The translations under genes were made by a program, and so were the position numbers. The notes under the pieces are model-generated. The model worked only from the letters and a program-made list of their open reading frames with translations, was not told where the DNA came from and made no database searches. From RYN-230 sp963841695 (lineage in GTDB: Bacteria > Actinomycetota > Actinomycetes > Streptosporangiales > Streptosporangiaceae): a stretch of 64,000 bases of DNA. This document shows, in pieces, positions 55,319 through 63,976 of this stretch. Location: the NCBI GenBank assembly GCA_963841695.1, contig CAWJDQ010000011.1, positions 186,001 through 250,000 on the forward strand, read 5' to 3'. Position 1 is the stretch's first letter. Each line of letters starts with the position of its first letter.

Positions 55319-56690
55319 CCGGGACGAAGTGCCGGCCGAGCGGGCGGAGCAGTTCCGCGGGGGTGGACAGCCGGGGCAGCCCGTTCAGTTCGGCGGCCAG
55401 GACCTGGAGCAGCTTGGTGCCGGCCCGATCGGGCCGCTGCGCGGCGAGCAGCGCCGCGGCCCGGCATTCACCGACCTCACCCACGCACTCGAACGGCTTG
55501 TTCGTCGGGGTGGTGCCGAGCAGTGACCGGAATTTATCGGCCAGTGACCCGTCGTCGCCCAGGCTGGTGCCGACCATGTCGCTGTCGGCCAGTGGCTCGT
55601 GCCCGCCGAAGATCCGGTCCAGGTCCGCGGCGGGCAGGAACGGCGCCAGGATCAGGTCGATGAAGCAGCATTTGTCGCAGCGGCCGCACCAGTGGTCGAG
55701 CCAGGCGCGACTTGTCGATGTGAAAGGCGCGGTTACAGCTGCGGAACGTGTCGTGGTACTGGGTCAGGGCGGCGAACCGCCGGGCCACCCACAGCTCGCT
55801 GAACGGGCGGAGCGCGGAGAAGTAGGCGAAGCCCGGGCCGAGCGACCCGGCCAGCACGCCGCGGAAGTCCGCCTCGAACGTCCCGCCCTTGGAGTACTGG
55901 TGATTGACCGGCGAGCCGTTCACTTCCAGGGTCGGGATGGACGCCGACCATTCGTTGGACATGACCACGGCGTCCCGGCCGTCGAGCGTGGCGGCCAGCA
56001 CGGCAATGGCGGAGATGATGCCGGTCACCGGCACGTGGCCGTTGCGGAAGCCCAGCTCGCGGGAGCGCAGCAGCTGGGAGTCGATCTCGCGCTCGGCGCG
56101 CAGGATGGGCAGCCCGGTGACGGCCGCGGGCCGCTCGATCGCATCGAACCGGTCACCGGGCCGGCTCACGATGAACAGCGCGGGCTCAGCCCGCTCGCGG
56201 ATCATCTCCACGGTGACGATCGAGTCGATCCCGCCGCCGAACGGCACCAGGCGGCCGGCCCCGCGGCGGGGGACGCGGGTGCTGCCCCGCCGGGGGACGC
56301 GGGCGCTGCCCCGCCGGGGGACGCGGGCGCTGCCCCGCCGGGACGGGACGGGCCCTCGATGCGCAGCCCGGACAGGTCCAGGCCGTTGCGGTAGGCGAAC
56401 TCGGCCAGGCCGCCGGTGTAGAACGAGCGGAGGAACTCCCGCTCGGTGTCGGTGACCGCGGTGTCGCCCAGGTCGATGACGGGCGGGGCGGCCGTCTTGT
56501 AGTAGGAGACACCGGCCAGCAGGAACACCAGCCGCGCCGCCTGCTCGACGTCCTCCCTGGCCCACCGGCCCGGGGCGGCGGGGACAGTGACCCGCTCGCG
56601 GAAGTGGTAGTCACCGGCGGAGTACCGGCAGGTCAGCAGCCCGCGGGCCGGGTCGATCTGGTACCCCTCGTACCGGAACGGGGTCGTCAC
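55287..56690 (-). CDS. murL: UDP-MurNAc-L-Ala-L-Glu epimerase, interrupted by a tandem repeat and two frame breaks
   Basis: About 468 codons. MurL converts the terminal L-Glu of UDP-MurNAc-L-Ala-L-Glu to D-Glu in an ATP-dependent reaction. The start VTTPFRYEGYQID follows GGAGGA, and the GTG overlaps the pgeF stop (GTGA). An ATP-binding PP-loop-like motif is VPFGGGIDSIVTVE. A Cys-rich motif, CGRCDKC, is at about 55666-55692. Frame break one is in a 24 bp tandem repeat (56258-56343): its last copy is 26 bp, exactly the two bases that shift the frame. Break two is near 55700. Corrected, the protein reads through to LSTPAELLRPLGRHF. If the breaks are real, the gene is dead, which would be hard to reconcile with murD2 unless another racemase exists. 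Confidence 0.82.
56258..56343. repeat. 24 bp tandem repeat inside murL
   Basis: Copies at 56284-56307 and 56308-56331 are identical; a partial copy is at 56332-56343 and a 26 bp variant at 56258-56283. On the murL strand they encode repeated GGAAPASP. The 26 bp copy changes the frame. Confidence 0.9.
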
Positions 56691-57580
56691 GCGTCCTCCT
56701 CGGGCCGCAGCCGGGCGACTGCGGCGATCCGGCCGCACGGGCGGGCCGCCCGGTCGCTGAAGAACAATTCCGGGCCCGGGCTATTCCGGCTCTCGCCGCT
56801 GGCCGCCCGGCTGGCCGTGGTCAGGCCGCTGCCGGAGATCTGGCTGTCCGGCACCCCGGACTCGCGGATCACCCGCCGGTTGGCGGCGGGCAGGTCGAGG
56901 AGCCACCGCCCGGCAGGTGACGAATCAGAATCATCCGGGCGCATGATCCCGGCGGTGTTCCCGCCGAAGTAGCGGTCCGCGGCCGCCGCCACCTCGGGAC
57001 CCACCTGGTAGCGATCTGCCGCGACGGCCGGCCCGATCGCGGCCCGGATCCGCTCCGGCCGGGCGCCCAGCGCCTGCATCGCGTGCAGCGCGGCCCCGGT
57101 CACCCCGGCCACCGTGCCGCGCCAGCCCGCGTGCACGCAGGCCAGCACGCCGGCCTGCGGGTCGGCCAGGATGATCGGCACGCAGTCGGCGACCAGGATG
57201 GCCAGCACGGTACCCGGGTCGGTGGTCACCAGGGCGTCCGTGGATCCGATGGCGTCATCCAGCCGGAACGCGCCGCGCCCCCGGTCACCCGCGGACACCG
57301 CCGTGACGCGACGGCCGTGCGCCTGCTGGCAGAACACGAAGTCGGCCAGGTCTGCGCCGAGCGCGGCGGCCACCCGGCGCCGGTTGACCAGCACGTTGGC
57401 CGGATCGTCGCCGACATGCAGGCCCAGGTTGAGGGTGGCGTACGGGCCGGCCGAGACCCCGCCGTGCCGCGTGGTCACGAACGCGTCCACACCCAGGGCG
57501 TCGAGCGGCGGCCAGGCCAGCACGTCCAGGTTCCCCTGCCGGCGGATGCCGGCCGGGGTCGATGTCGGCGCGGTCACCAC
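56687..57580 (-). CDS. pgeF: peptidoglycan editing factor (YfiH/PgeF, laccase-domain)
   Basis: A 297-residue protein. The family removes wrongly inserted amino acids, such as L-Ser, from UDP-MurNAc precursors. Metal and catalytic residues are FVTTRHGGVS, QQAHGRRV, the DCVPI Cys and HAGWRG His, giving the usual His/Cys/His site. It starts the operon pgeF-murL-murD2-oxidase, and its stop overlaps the murL GTG, so the whole group serves the early cytoplasmic steps of peptidoglycan precursor synthesis. It is often next to ftsZ in actinomycetes, but not here. Confidence 0.9.
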   Translation of the reverse strand: MVTAPTSTPAGIRRQGNLDVLAWPPLDALGVDAFVTTRHGGVSAGPYATLNLGLHVGDDPANVLVNRRRVAAALGADLADFVFCQQAHGRRVTAVSAGDRGRGAFRLDDAIGSTDALVTTDPGTVLAILVADCVPIILADPQAGVLACVHAGWRGTVAGVTGAALHAMQALGARPERIRAAIGPAVAADRYQVGPEVAAAADRYFGGNTAGIMRPDDSDSSPAGRWLLDLPAANRRVIRESGVPDSQISGSGLTTASRAASGESRNSPGPELFFSDRAARPCGRIAAVARLRPEEDA

Positions 57581-57588
57581 GCGATTCT

Positions 57589-57690
57589 AGTCCGGGGGGG
57601 CGACCCCCCTGGACCCCCTGCCATCCGCGGCCTCGGCCAGCACCCGCTGTACCAGTCCGGGGGGCGACCCCCCTGGACCCCCTGCCATCC
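57589..57690. repeat. two copies of a 37/38 bp G/C-run element
   Basis: Copies at 57589-57626 and 57654-57690 differ by one G in the G run. Each contains a G-run/C-run hairpin (GGGGGG CGA CCCCCC) followed by TGGACCCCCTGCC. Confidence 0.9.
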
Positions 57691-57741
57691 AGTGGCTGAG
57701 GTCCTGCCTACGTGCCGCCCTGCCGCCTGAGCCGGTTCATG

Positions 57742-57787
57742 ATCGTGGAGCGTTGTGCGCCGCCCGCGGGGCACAACGCTCCACGAT
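57742..57787. repeat. perfect inverted repeat upstream of two divergent genes
   Basis: Arms of 17 bp (57742-57758 and 57771-57787) reading ATCGTGGAGCGTTGTGC and its reverse complement, with a 12-base loop. Because both neighbouring genes point away from it, it is not a terminator for either. It resembles the hairpin at 4490-4539. Confidence 0.85.
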
Positions 57788-58035
57788 AAAAATGGCATGA
57801 CCGGAGGGCCGGGTCAGCGGACCCCGGAAGGCTCAGCGGGCCCAGAGGTCACGGCTGGACGCACGACCCGCTGCGCGAGGGACACTGATCTACGGGACAC
57901 GCTCTGGGTAGCTGGTGTTGCTCGCGTCCTTTAAAACCAGCCGACCAGGAGAGCCCGGGGCATTACCGGAGGGACACTCCGGGCAATATCCCCCGGCCGC
58001 TATGCTCGCCGCATGCGTCCTGGGGCGAGGTAAAC

Positions 58036-58911
58036 GTGCGCGCGGCGGTGGTGGTCAATCCCACGAAGCACCAGGATGGCGGAAAGTTCCGGGCCGAGGT
58101 CACTGAGGCGATGGCCGCCGAGGGCTGGAGCGAGCCGCTGTGGCTTGAGACCACCCCCGAGGAGACCGGCCGGGGACTGGCCGAGGCCGCGGTGGCCGAG
58201 CAGGTGGACGTCGTGCTGGCCAGCGGGGGTGATGGGACCGTCACCGCCTGCGCCGAAGGGGTCGCGGGCAGCGGTGTCCCGCTCGCCGTGCTGCCCGCCG
58301 GGACCGGCAACCTGCTGGCCCGCAACCTCGGCCTCCCGCTGGCCCTGGACGAGGCCCTCGCCGTCGCGCTGGACGGCCGGGACCGGCGGCTCGACGTGGG
58401 CAGCGCCAACGGCCACCCGTTCGTGGCCATGGCCGGGATCGGTTTCGACGCCATGCTGCTGGACAGCGCCAGCGAGCCGCTCAAGAAGCGGCTGGGCTGG
58501 CTGGCCTACTCACTCTCCGCGCTGCGCCACCTGTGGGTGCGCCCGGCGCGCGCCACGCTGCGCGCCGATGGCGACCGGGTGCTGCGCCGCCGGGCCAGCG
58601 GCATCATCGTCGGCAACGTGGGCGCGCTGCAGGGCGGCGTGGCTCTGCTGCCTGGCGCGGTGCCGGACGACGGGCTGCTTGATCTCATGGTGCTGACCGC
58701 CTGGGGATGGTCCGGCTGGCTGGCCCTCACGGTGGACGTGCTGCTGCGGCGCACCCGGACCGGCCGGGTCGCGCACAGCGTGTTCCGCGAGCTCCGGGTC
58801 CAGCTCGACCGGCCGCAGCTGTGGGAACTCGACGGCGAGGTCATGGGCACGACCCGGGAGCTGGTGGTCGTGGTGCAGCCGGGTCGGCTGCTGGTCCGCG
58901 TGCCCCGCTAG
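58036..58911 (+). CDS. diacylglycerol/sphingosine kinase-family protein (DgkB/LcB5 type)
   Basis: A 291-residue lipid kinase. The ATP loop is VVLASGGDGTVTACAEGV near residue 60, followed by VLPAGTGNLLARNLGLP; the acidic GDG and PAGTGN motifs define the family. The C-terminal beta-sandwich ends ELDGEVMGTTRELVVVVQPGRLLVRVP. It would use ATP to phosphorylate diacylglycerol or a related lipid. The GTG 58036 is 60 bases after an AT-richer patch. It stands before the phosphoesterase gene, so both may act on phospholipids. Confidence 0.88.
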   Translation: MRAAVVVNPTKHQDGGKFRAEVTEAMAAEGWSEPLWLETTPEETGRGLAEAAVAEQVDVVLASGGDGTVTACAEGVAGSGVPLAVLPAGTGNLLARNLGLPLALDEALAVALDGRDRRLDVGSANGHPFVAMAGIGFDAMLLDSASEPLKKRLGWLAYSLSALRHLWVRPARATLRADGDRVLRRRASGIIVGNVGALQGGVALLPGAVPDDGLLDLMVLTAWGWSGWLALTVDVLLRRTRTGRVAHSVFRELRVQLDRPQLWELDGEVMGTTRELVVVVQPGRLLVRVPR

Positions 58912-59119
58912 TTCCGCTGGCCTCCTGCCGCGCGCCCGATCCCGCACTGACCTGCAAAGCCACCTGAGGGAAACCTGTGGTTTTGCCCTGCCTTGGGACG
59001 CGGCGGGGGCTGGCGCGAATGGGCGGCGGGCGCCTGGGTAGAGGGGGGCAGGCTGGCGCGCCCCAGACTGCGCCAGCCAGCAGCACCCGCAGGCAACGCG
59101 GTTACCGACCAGAGGTGGC

Positions 59120-60586
59120 GTGAACGTGTGGAACCGGCTCGAGCAGCGTGAGCTGAAGCGGGTCTCCCGCCGCATTACCGAGTACGCTCCCGGGCAGCGC
59201 CCGGCGCCCGGCCAGCCCGCGGGCACCGACCTGCTGCCCCAGATCAAGCACATCGTCGTGCTGATGATGGAGAACCACTCCTACGACAACTACCTCGGCA
59301 TGCTGCCGGGCCGGGGCGAGGGGTTCCCGCTCGGCCCGGACGGCCAGCCGGAAGTGTCCAACACCGGGGCGCAGGGCGAATCGGTCGCCGCGCACCACCT
59401 GGCCAGCACGGTCCAGATAGCGGACTCGCCGTCACAGAGCTGGCATGCCACCCACCTGCAGTGGGCGGACGGCAAGCTCGACGGGTTCGTCAGCTCTACC
59501 CAGCAGCTGATGCCCGGCCTGGATCCCACCCGGGCCATGGGGTACTGGACCGGGCAGGACCTGCCGTTCTACTACGGCCTGGCCCGGACGTTCCCGCTGG
59601 CGGACCGCTGGTTCTCGTCCTGCCTGGGGCCGACCTTCCCCAACCGCCGGTTCCTGATCTCCGGCACGGCCAACGGGCTCATCGATGACCTGCCGATGAA
59701 CCTGGCCGACTCCCCGGCGCACGGCACCATCTTCGACCTGCTCAGCAAGCACGGCATCTCGTGGGTGAACTACCATCCCCTGGCCGGGGGCAAGACCGGG
59801 CTGCGGTCGGCGCTGCGGCACCGGCGCCGGATGCTCCAGCGCCGGCTGCGCTCACTCCGGGTGCTGAAGCCGTCCTCGCTCGCCGGCCTGGGCAAGGACA
59901 TGCAGTTCACCGCCGACATTTACCCGCTCGGCATCGCCCGGTACATGCTGCACGTGCGCAGCACCGACCAGTTCTTCACCGACGCCGATCAGGGCACGCT
60001 GCCCGCGTTCAGCATCGTGGACCCCGACTTCAAGGTGTACTCGGAGGAGAACCCGCAGGACATCCAGAGAGGCGAGAGCTTCGCCGCGGAGGTCATCAAG
60101 CGGGTCATGCACGGCAAGGGGTGGGCCAACACCCTGCTGATCTGGCTGTACGACGAGCACGGCGGCTACTACGACCACGTGCCGCCGCCGGCCGCCGCCG
60201 AGCCGGACGACGTGCCCGGCCGCAGCGTGCTCAGCCGCCGCACCCCAGTCCACACGCTCCTGCGGATCCTGGCCCCGGGGTACGTGAAGAACGCCCAGAA
60301 GCTGGACGCCGGGCCGCAGTGTTACGACCGCTACGGCTTCCGGGTTCCCGCCGTCCTCGTGTCACCGTTTGCCCGCCGGGACTACGTGAGCTCGCAGACG
60401 TTCGATCACACCTCGGTACTCAAGCTGGTCGAGCAGAAGTGGAATCTGCCCCCGCTGACCGCGCGGGACGCGGCCGCGATCCCGCCGCTGGACGCCCTCG
60501 ACTTCGATCATCCGCCCGCCTTCGCCAACCCCCCGGAGCTGCCGGAGCCCGCGCTGCGCTGGGGCTCGTGGGCGGCCGAGGTCTAG
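59120..60586 (+). CDS. phosphoesterase of the phospholipase C/AcpA family
   Basis: A 488-residue alkaline-phosphatase-superfamily enzyme. Motifs: VVLMMENHSYDNYLGML near residue 48, where the family has ENRSFD; the metal-binding PTFPNRRFLISGTANG; and LIWLYDEHGGYYDHVPPP near 345. The active-site nucleophile Asn/Thr region is intact. No signal peptide is seen at the N-terminus (VNVWNRLEQRELKRVSRR), so it may stay in the cytoplasm or use an unseen route. The GTG has AGAGGTGG upstream. The GAF-ANTAR gene begins two bases after its stop, so they are co-transcribed. Confidence 0.85.
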   Translation: MNVWNRLEQRELKRVSRRITEYAPGQRPAPGQPAGTDLLPQIKHIVVLMMENHSYDNYLGMLPGRGEGFPLGPDGQPEVSNTGAQGESVAAHHLASTVQIADSPSQSWHATHLQWADGKLDGFVSSTQQLMPGLDPTRAMGYWTGQDLPFYYGLARTFPLADRWFSSCLGPTFPNRRFLISGTANGLIDDLPMNLADSPAHGTIFDLLSKHGISWVNYHPLAGGKTGLRSALRHRRRMLQRRLRSLRVLKPSSLAGLGKDMQFTADIYPLGIARYMLHVRSTDQFFTDADQGTLPAFSIVDPDFKVYSEENPQDIQRGESFAAEVIKRVMHGKGWANTLLIWLYDEHGGYYDHVPPPAAAEPDDVPGRSVLSRRTPVHTLLRILAPGYVKNAQKLDAGPQCYDRYGFRVPAVLVSPFARRDYVSSQTFDHTSVLKLVEQKWNLPPLTARDAAAIPPLDALDFDHPPAFANPPELPEPALRWGSWAAEV

Positions 60587-60588
60587 CC

Positions 60589-61296
60589 ATGGCCGTGGAC
60601 ATCCAGGACGTCAGCTCGGCCATGGCCGAGCTGGGCAGGCTGCGATTCGGCGAGATGAAGGTGGAGGACGCGATGCATGAGATCGTCCGGTCCACCCACG
60701 CCATCTTCGACGTGGACGGGGCCGGCCTGATGCTCGCGGACGCCGATCACCACCTGCGCAACGTCGCGGTGTCCGATGACCGGCTGGCGCACCTGGAAGA
60801 GCTCCAGATCCGGCACCGGGAGGGGCCCTGTATCGCCGCGTTCGAGGACAAGGAGCTCATCGGGGCGGAAGACCTGACCGAAGAGCCACGCTGGCCCCTG
60901 TTCAGCGCCGCGGCCGTGCAGCGGGGCGTGCGTGCGGTGCTGGCCAGCCCGCTGCCGTACAACCAGGATGCGGTGGGCGTGGTGGCCGTGCTGTCGGAGG
61001 ACCGGCACCCCTGGACCGCCGAGGGTGAGCTGGCCCTGCTGGCCTTCACCGACCTGGCCGCGCTGCTGATCGCGACCATGATGCAGGGCCAGGAGCAGTC
61101 CGAGCTGGCTGCCCAGCTGCAGGCCGCGCTTAACTCCCGGGCCATTATCGAGCAGGCGAAAGGCGTGCTGATCGGCCGCGAGGGGCTGTCCGCCCATCAG
61201 GCCTACGAGAAGCTCCGTGCGCAAGCCAGGTCGGAGCGCCGCAAACTCGCCGCCGTCTCTGCGGATGTCGTCCGGAATGCGGCAGGGCAGCGATGA
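60589..61296 (+). CDS. GAF-ANTAR RNA-binding regulator
   Basis: A 235-residue protein with an N-terminal GAF sensor domain (about 20-165, including GAGLMLADADHHLRNVAVSD and REGPCIAAF) and a C-terminal ANTAR domain of about 55 residues (LNSRAIIEQAKGVLIGREGLSAHQAYEKLR). ANTAR proteins bind tandem hairpins in nascent RNA and prevent early termination. The AxxxIEQAKG sequence is the canonical form. It starts two bases after the phosphoesterase stop. The ligand sensed by the GAF domain is unknown. Confidence 0.92.
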   Translation: MAVDIQDVSSAMAELGRLRFGEMKVEDAMHEIVRSTHAIFDVDGAGLMLADADHHLRNVAVSDDRLAHLEELQIRHREGPCIAAFEDKELIGAEDLTEEPRWPLFSAAAVQRGVRAVLASPLPYNQDAVGVVAVLSEDRHPWTAEGELALLAFTDLAALLIATMMQGQEQSELAAQLQAALNSRAIIEQAKGVLIGREGLSAHQAYEKLRAQARSERRKLAAVSADVVRNAAGQR

Positions 61297-61300
61297 TGAT

Positions 61301-61330
61301 TTGCACGCGGCCCCAGTTGCGGCATAATGG
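61301..61330 (+). promoter_or_regulatory. candidate promoter for the DUF6131 gene
   Basis: TTGCAC at 61301-61306 and CATAAT at 61325-61330 are 18 bp apart. The -10 matches five of six consensus bases and the -35 three. The next start codon is about 160 bp away, so the leader would be long. Confidence 0.4.
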
Positions 61331-61493
61331 GACGGCCGTCACGAAACCGCCGAGACTCCCGCGGTTGTCCGGGACGCCGCTGCTGGCCATTGACCGGCTC
61401 CGCTATTGCGTCGGGGTCGCTCCACCTGGCCGCGGCTGGCTGAAACCCCAGAGCACGTCGCTCTCATCGGATAACACCCACTGAGGAGATCTC

Positions 61494-61649
61494 ATGATCA
61501 TCGTCGGAATCGTTCTGCTCATCCTCGGCTTCCTGCTCAAGGTCGCCATCCTGTGGACCCTCGGGATCATCGTCCTGGTGGTCGGTCTCATCCTGCTGCT
61601 GCTCGGCTCCATCGGCCACGCCGTGGGCGGCCGGCGCCATTACTGGTAG
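61494..61649 (+). CDS. DUF6131-type small hydrophobic protein
   Basis: A 51-residue protein of two short membrane helices (IIVGIVLLILGFLL and GIIVLVVGLILLLLG) joined by KVAILWTL and ending in GGRRHYW. GAGGAG six bases upstream of the ATG supports the start. DUF6131 proteins are common and uncharacterised in actinomycetes. A strong terminator follows at 61734. Confidence 0.85.
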   Translation: MIIVGIVLLILGFLLKVAILWTLGIIVLVVGLILLLLGSIGHAVGGRRHYW

Positions 61650-61733
61650 CGGCGCTATTGGCCGCGTCACGGGGCACGGTCCCGGCGGCTGACGGCGCCG
61701 CCGGGCCCCGCGCCCGCTACGGCCGATCCGCAT

Positions 61734-61775
61734 ACGGCTCCAGCCACCTACCCGGGTGGCTGGAGCCGTTGTTTA
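61734..61775 (+). terminator. intrinsic terminator after the DUF6131 gene
   Basis: Arms ACGGCTCCAGCCACC (61734-61748) and its complement (61755-61769) pair perfectly over 15 bp with a 6-base loop, followed by TGTTTATC. It separates the convergent DUF6131 and DUF2254 genes. Confidence 0.85.
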
Positions 61776-61898
61776 TCGGCTGGGGTGTTTATCCTCGCGC
61801 CCCGGGCCCGCCAGTCGCGGGCCATGCTGACCATCCCGCTGCTGTGGTCCGGTGTCCCGCTGCTGCCCGCCGGAGTGAGCGGCAGGCCGGGTGCGGGG

Positions 61899-63216
61899 TC
61901 AGCCCAGGCCCATGCTGTCGGGGTGGAGGATCGCGGGGCTGACGCCCTGGCCCGCCGACTCCTCCCGGAGCGCGGCCTGCCGCGACCGCACCGCGGCGCG
62001 CCGTCCCGGGCCCAGCTGGCGCTGCAGCGCCTGGTACGAGGCGAGCAGCCTGCGGACCACCTGCGGGGAGCTGCTCCCGAACCGGGTGATCTCGCTGAAG
62101 GCCAGATCCAGGTAGCTGTCCCAGTCCCGGACCGGCTCGACCAGCCGGACCGCGCCGGCCTGGTCGGCGCAGAACGGGCTGCGATCCGGCCTGCGGCCCA
62201 GGTGCAGCAGGATTTCCTCCAGCCGGTCGATCACCTGGACGGCCGTGGTGGGCTGGTTGACGGCGGGGGAGAGGGCCTGGCTGGCGATGTCGGCCAGCTG
62301 CCGGATCCCGAAGGCCGGATCCTGGTAGAGCGACCGGCCCTCGCCCAGGCTGAGCCCGGCCAGCACGGCCCGGTCCGCCGGGCCGGCGCCTGCGCCGTGC
62401 ACCCCGACCACGGGCGAGCCGGCGGGCACGTACTCACCCACCTGCACCAGCATCTCCAGGACGCAGCCGTGCCGGCTGGCCAGCCTGGTCAGCCGGCCGT
62501 GATCCACGCCCAGCAGCACGCCGCGGGTCGCCCGCCTGTGGCGGCGGGCCATCGGCAGGCTGATCGTCCGGGCCAGGCCCGGATCGGGCCGGCGGGGCGG
62601 CGGGCCGGTAGGCCCCGGCGGCCGGGACCGAGTCGTCGATCGCGGCCAGGGTCTGCTGGGCGACCTCGGCGATGACCGAGACCACCTGGAGCAGCCGGAC
62701 GGTGGCGGCCACGTAGCCGACGAAAACGGCCAGGCTGGCCGCGACCAGGATCAGGGCCACGGTCACCGACCGGGAGTCCGCCTCCCCCCGGTGCCCGCCG
62801 TCCAGGACCAGCACCGTCACCGCATAGGAAAAGGTGGTCAGCATGATCCCGAAGGCGACCTTGGTCACGCCGGAGCGGACGAAGTTGCGGATCACCCGGG
62901 GGGACAGCTGGGAGCTGGCCAGCTGCAGCGCGACCAGGGTCAGCGTGAACACCACGCCCAGGAACGTGAGCGTAGATGAGGCGATGATGCCCAGGAAACC
63001 GGCTGCCTCGCCCGGGGCCACCGAGAAGCCGCTCCGCCACGCGGCCGGCACGCCGATCTCGCGGGCCTCCACGGTGAGCACCGCGAGCACGGCCCCGGAC
63101 AGCAGCAGCGCCCCCGGGATGACCCAGAACCGCTCCCGGATCTGCTCGAGGGACCACTCCACCCGGTAGGCCACCGAGGCAGGCGGCTGCCAGGCGTCCA
63201 CGCGCGGCTGCCTCAC
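61899..63216 (-). CDS. DUF2254 membrane protein (one frame break)
   Basis: About 439 residues. Four hydrophobic segments lie in the first 190 residues (VIPGALLLSGAVLAVLTV, GFLGIIASSTLTFLGVVFTL, VAFGIMLTTFSYAVTVLVL, SVTVALILVAASLAVFVGY). A cytoplasmic part follows with the family signature ASQALSPAVNQPTTAVQVIDR. The frame changes near 62590, where VDHGRLTRLASRHGCVLEML resumes the DUF2254 sequence. The GTG 63216 is the chosen start. Its function is unknown. Confidence 0.82.
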
Positions 63217-63275
63217 CCTCCGGTACCCCCCGTCCGGACCTGTGACAGGGTAACGATTCCCGGTGCGGCTGTTAC

Positions 63276-63959
63276 TTATGCGGCGGATGTGACGGCGACG
63301 GCGATCTCGCCGCCTAGCCGGGCCCCGGCCTCCAGTTCCAGCTCATCGCCGCTCCAGAACCGGCCGGGGTCATACCACCGCGGCTCGCGCCGGCCGGACA
63401 GCAGGCCCACGGCCTGGTAGGTGGCGGCCACGACCTCCGCGCAGTACGCGCTCTCCAGGGCCCTGCCTGGCTCCTCAGCCGGGCGCTCCGCGGTCCGGGA
63501 GTGCCTGGCCAGGCCGGCCTGCGGCCGGGGCAGCCGCCCGAGGAGCCACCGGCCCGCGAGGCGGGCGGTGCCGGGGAACGGCGTGCCGTCGAGCCGGGCG
63601 ATGGTCTGCAGCAGCGCGTCCTCCATCGCGGGCAGCGGCGGATGCTCCAGCTGGCGCAGCCACGCGTGCTGGCCGTACCGGCCCGTCCAGAGCCGGACCG
63701 CGGCCTGCAGATCATGCAGCTGGACGCCGCGGTGCCGGGTGCCGGACCAGAGGTCCTCCAGCGAGCGGCCGAGCTCCGCGTGCCACATCAACGGCGGCAG
63801 GTCCTCGAGCACCACGGACATGCCCACGTGGTTCACCGGGCTGTTCGTGCCGACCCGGATGGCCCGGTCGGCCAGGGTGTGCCCGCGGAACAGCCAGATG
63901 TCGCCGGTCCGGGTCTGCTCCAGGGCCTCGTCCAGGGTGATGCGCGTGGTGGTCGGCAC
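63276..63959 (-). CDS. YiiX/permuted NlpC-P60-like cysteine hydrolase
   Basis: A 227-residue protein. Family features are TGDIWLFRGHTLADRAIRVGT near residue 18, followed by the catalytic His in PVNHVGMSVV, and the catalytic Cys in SAYCAEVVAATYQ near 168. This His-before-Cys order is that of permuted papain-fold (YiiX/YaeF) proteins, which act on lipid-linked or amide substrates. No signal peptide is seen. The substrate is unknown. The frame is intact. Confidence 0.8.
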   Translation of the reverse strand: MPTTTRITLDEALEQTRTGDIWLFRGHTLADRAIRVGTNSPVNHVGMSVVLEDLPPLMWHAELGRSLEDLWSGTRHRGVQLHDLQAAVRLWTGRYGQHAWLRQLEHPPLPAMEDALLQTIARLDGTPFPGTARLAGRWLLGRLPRPQAGLARHSRTAERPAEEPGRALESAYCAEVVAATYQAVGLLSGRREPRWYDPGRFWSGDELELEAGARLGGEIAVAVTSAA

Positions 63960-63976
63960 GGTCGTAGCCTAGGCAG

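Larger units (their letters stand above)
57581..58035. other. 455 bp divergent intergenic region with repeats and a hairpin
   Basis: Lies between the divergent pgeF and lipid-kinase-like genes. It holds a 37/38 bp direct repeat (57589-57690) and a 17 bp-arm hairpin (57742-57787). The stretch 57880-57990 is less GC-rich and probably holds a promoter. No gene is seen. Confidence 0.6.
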
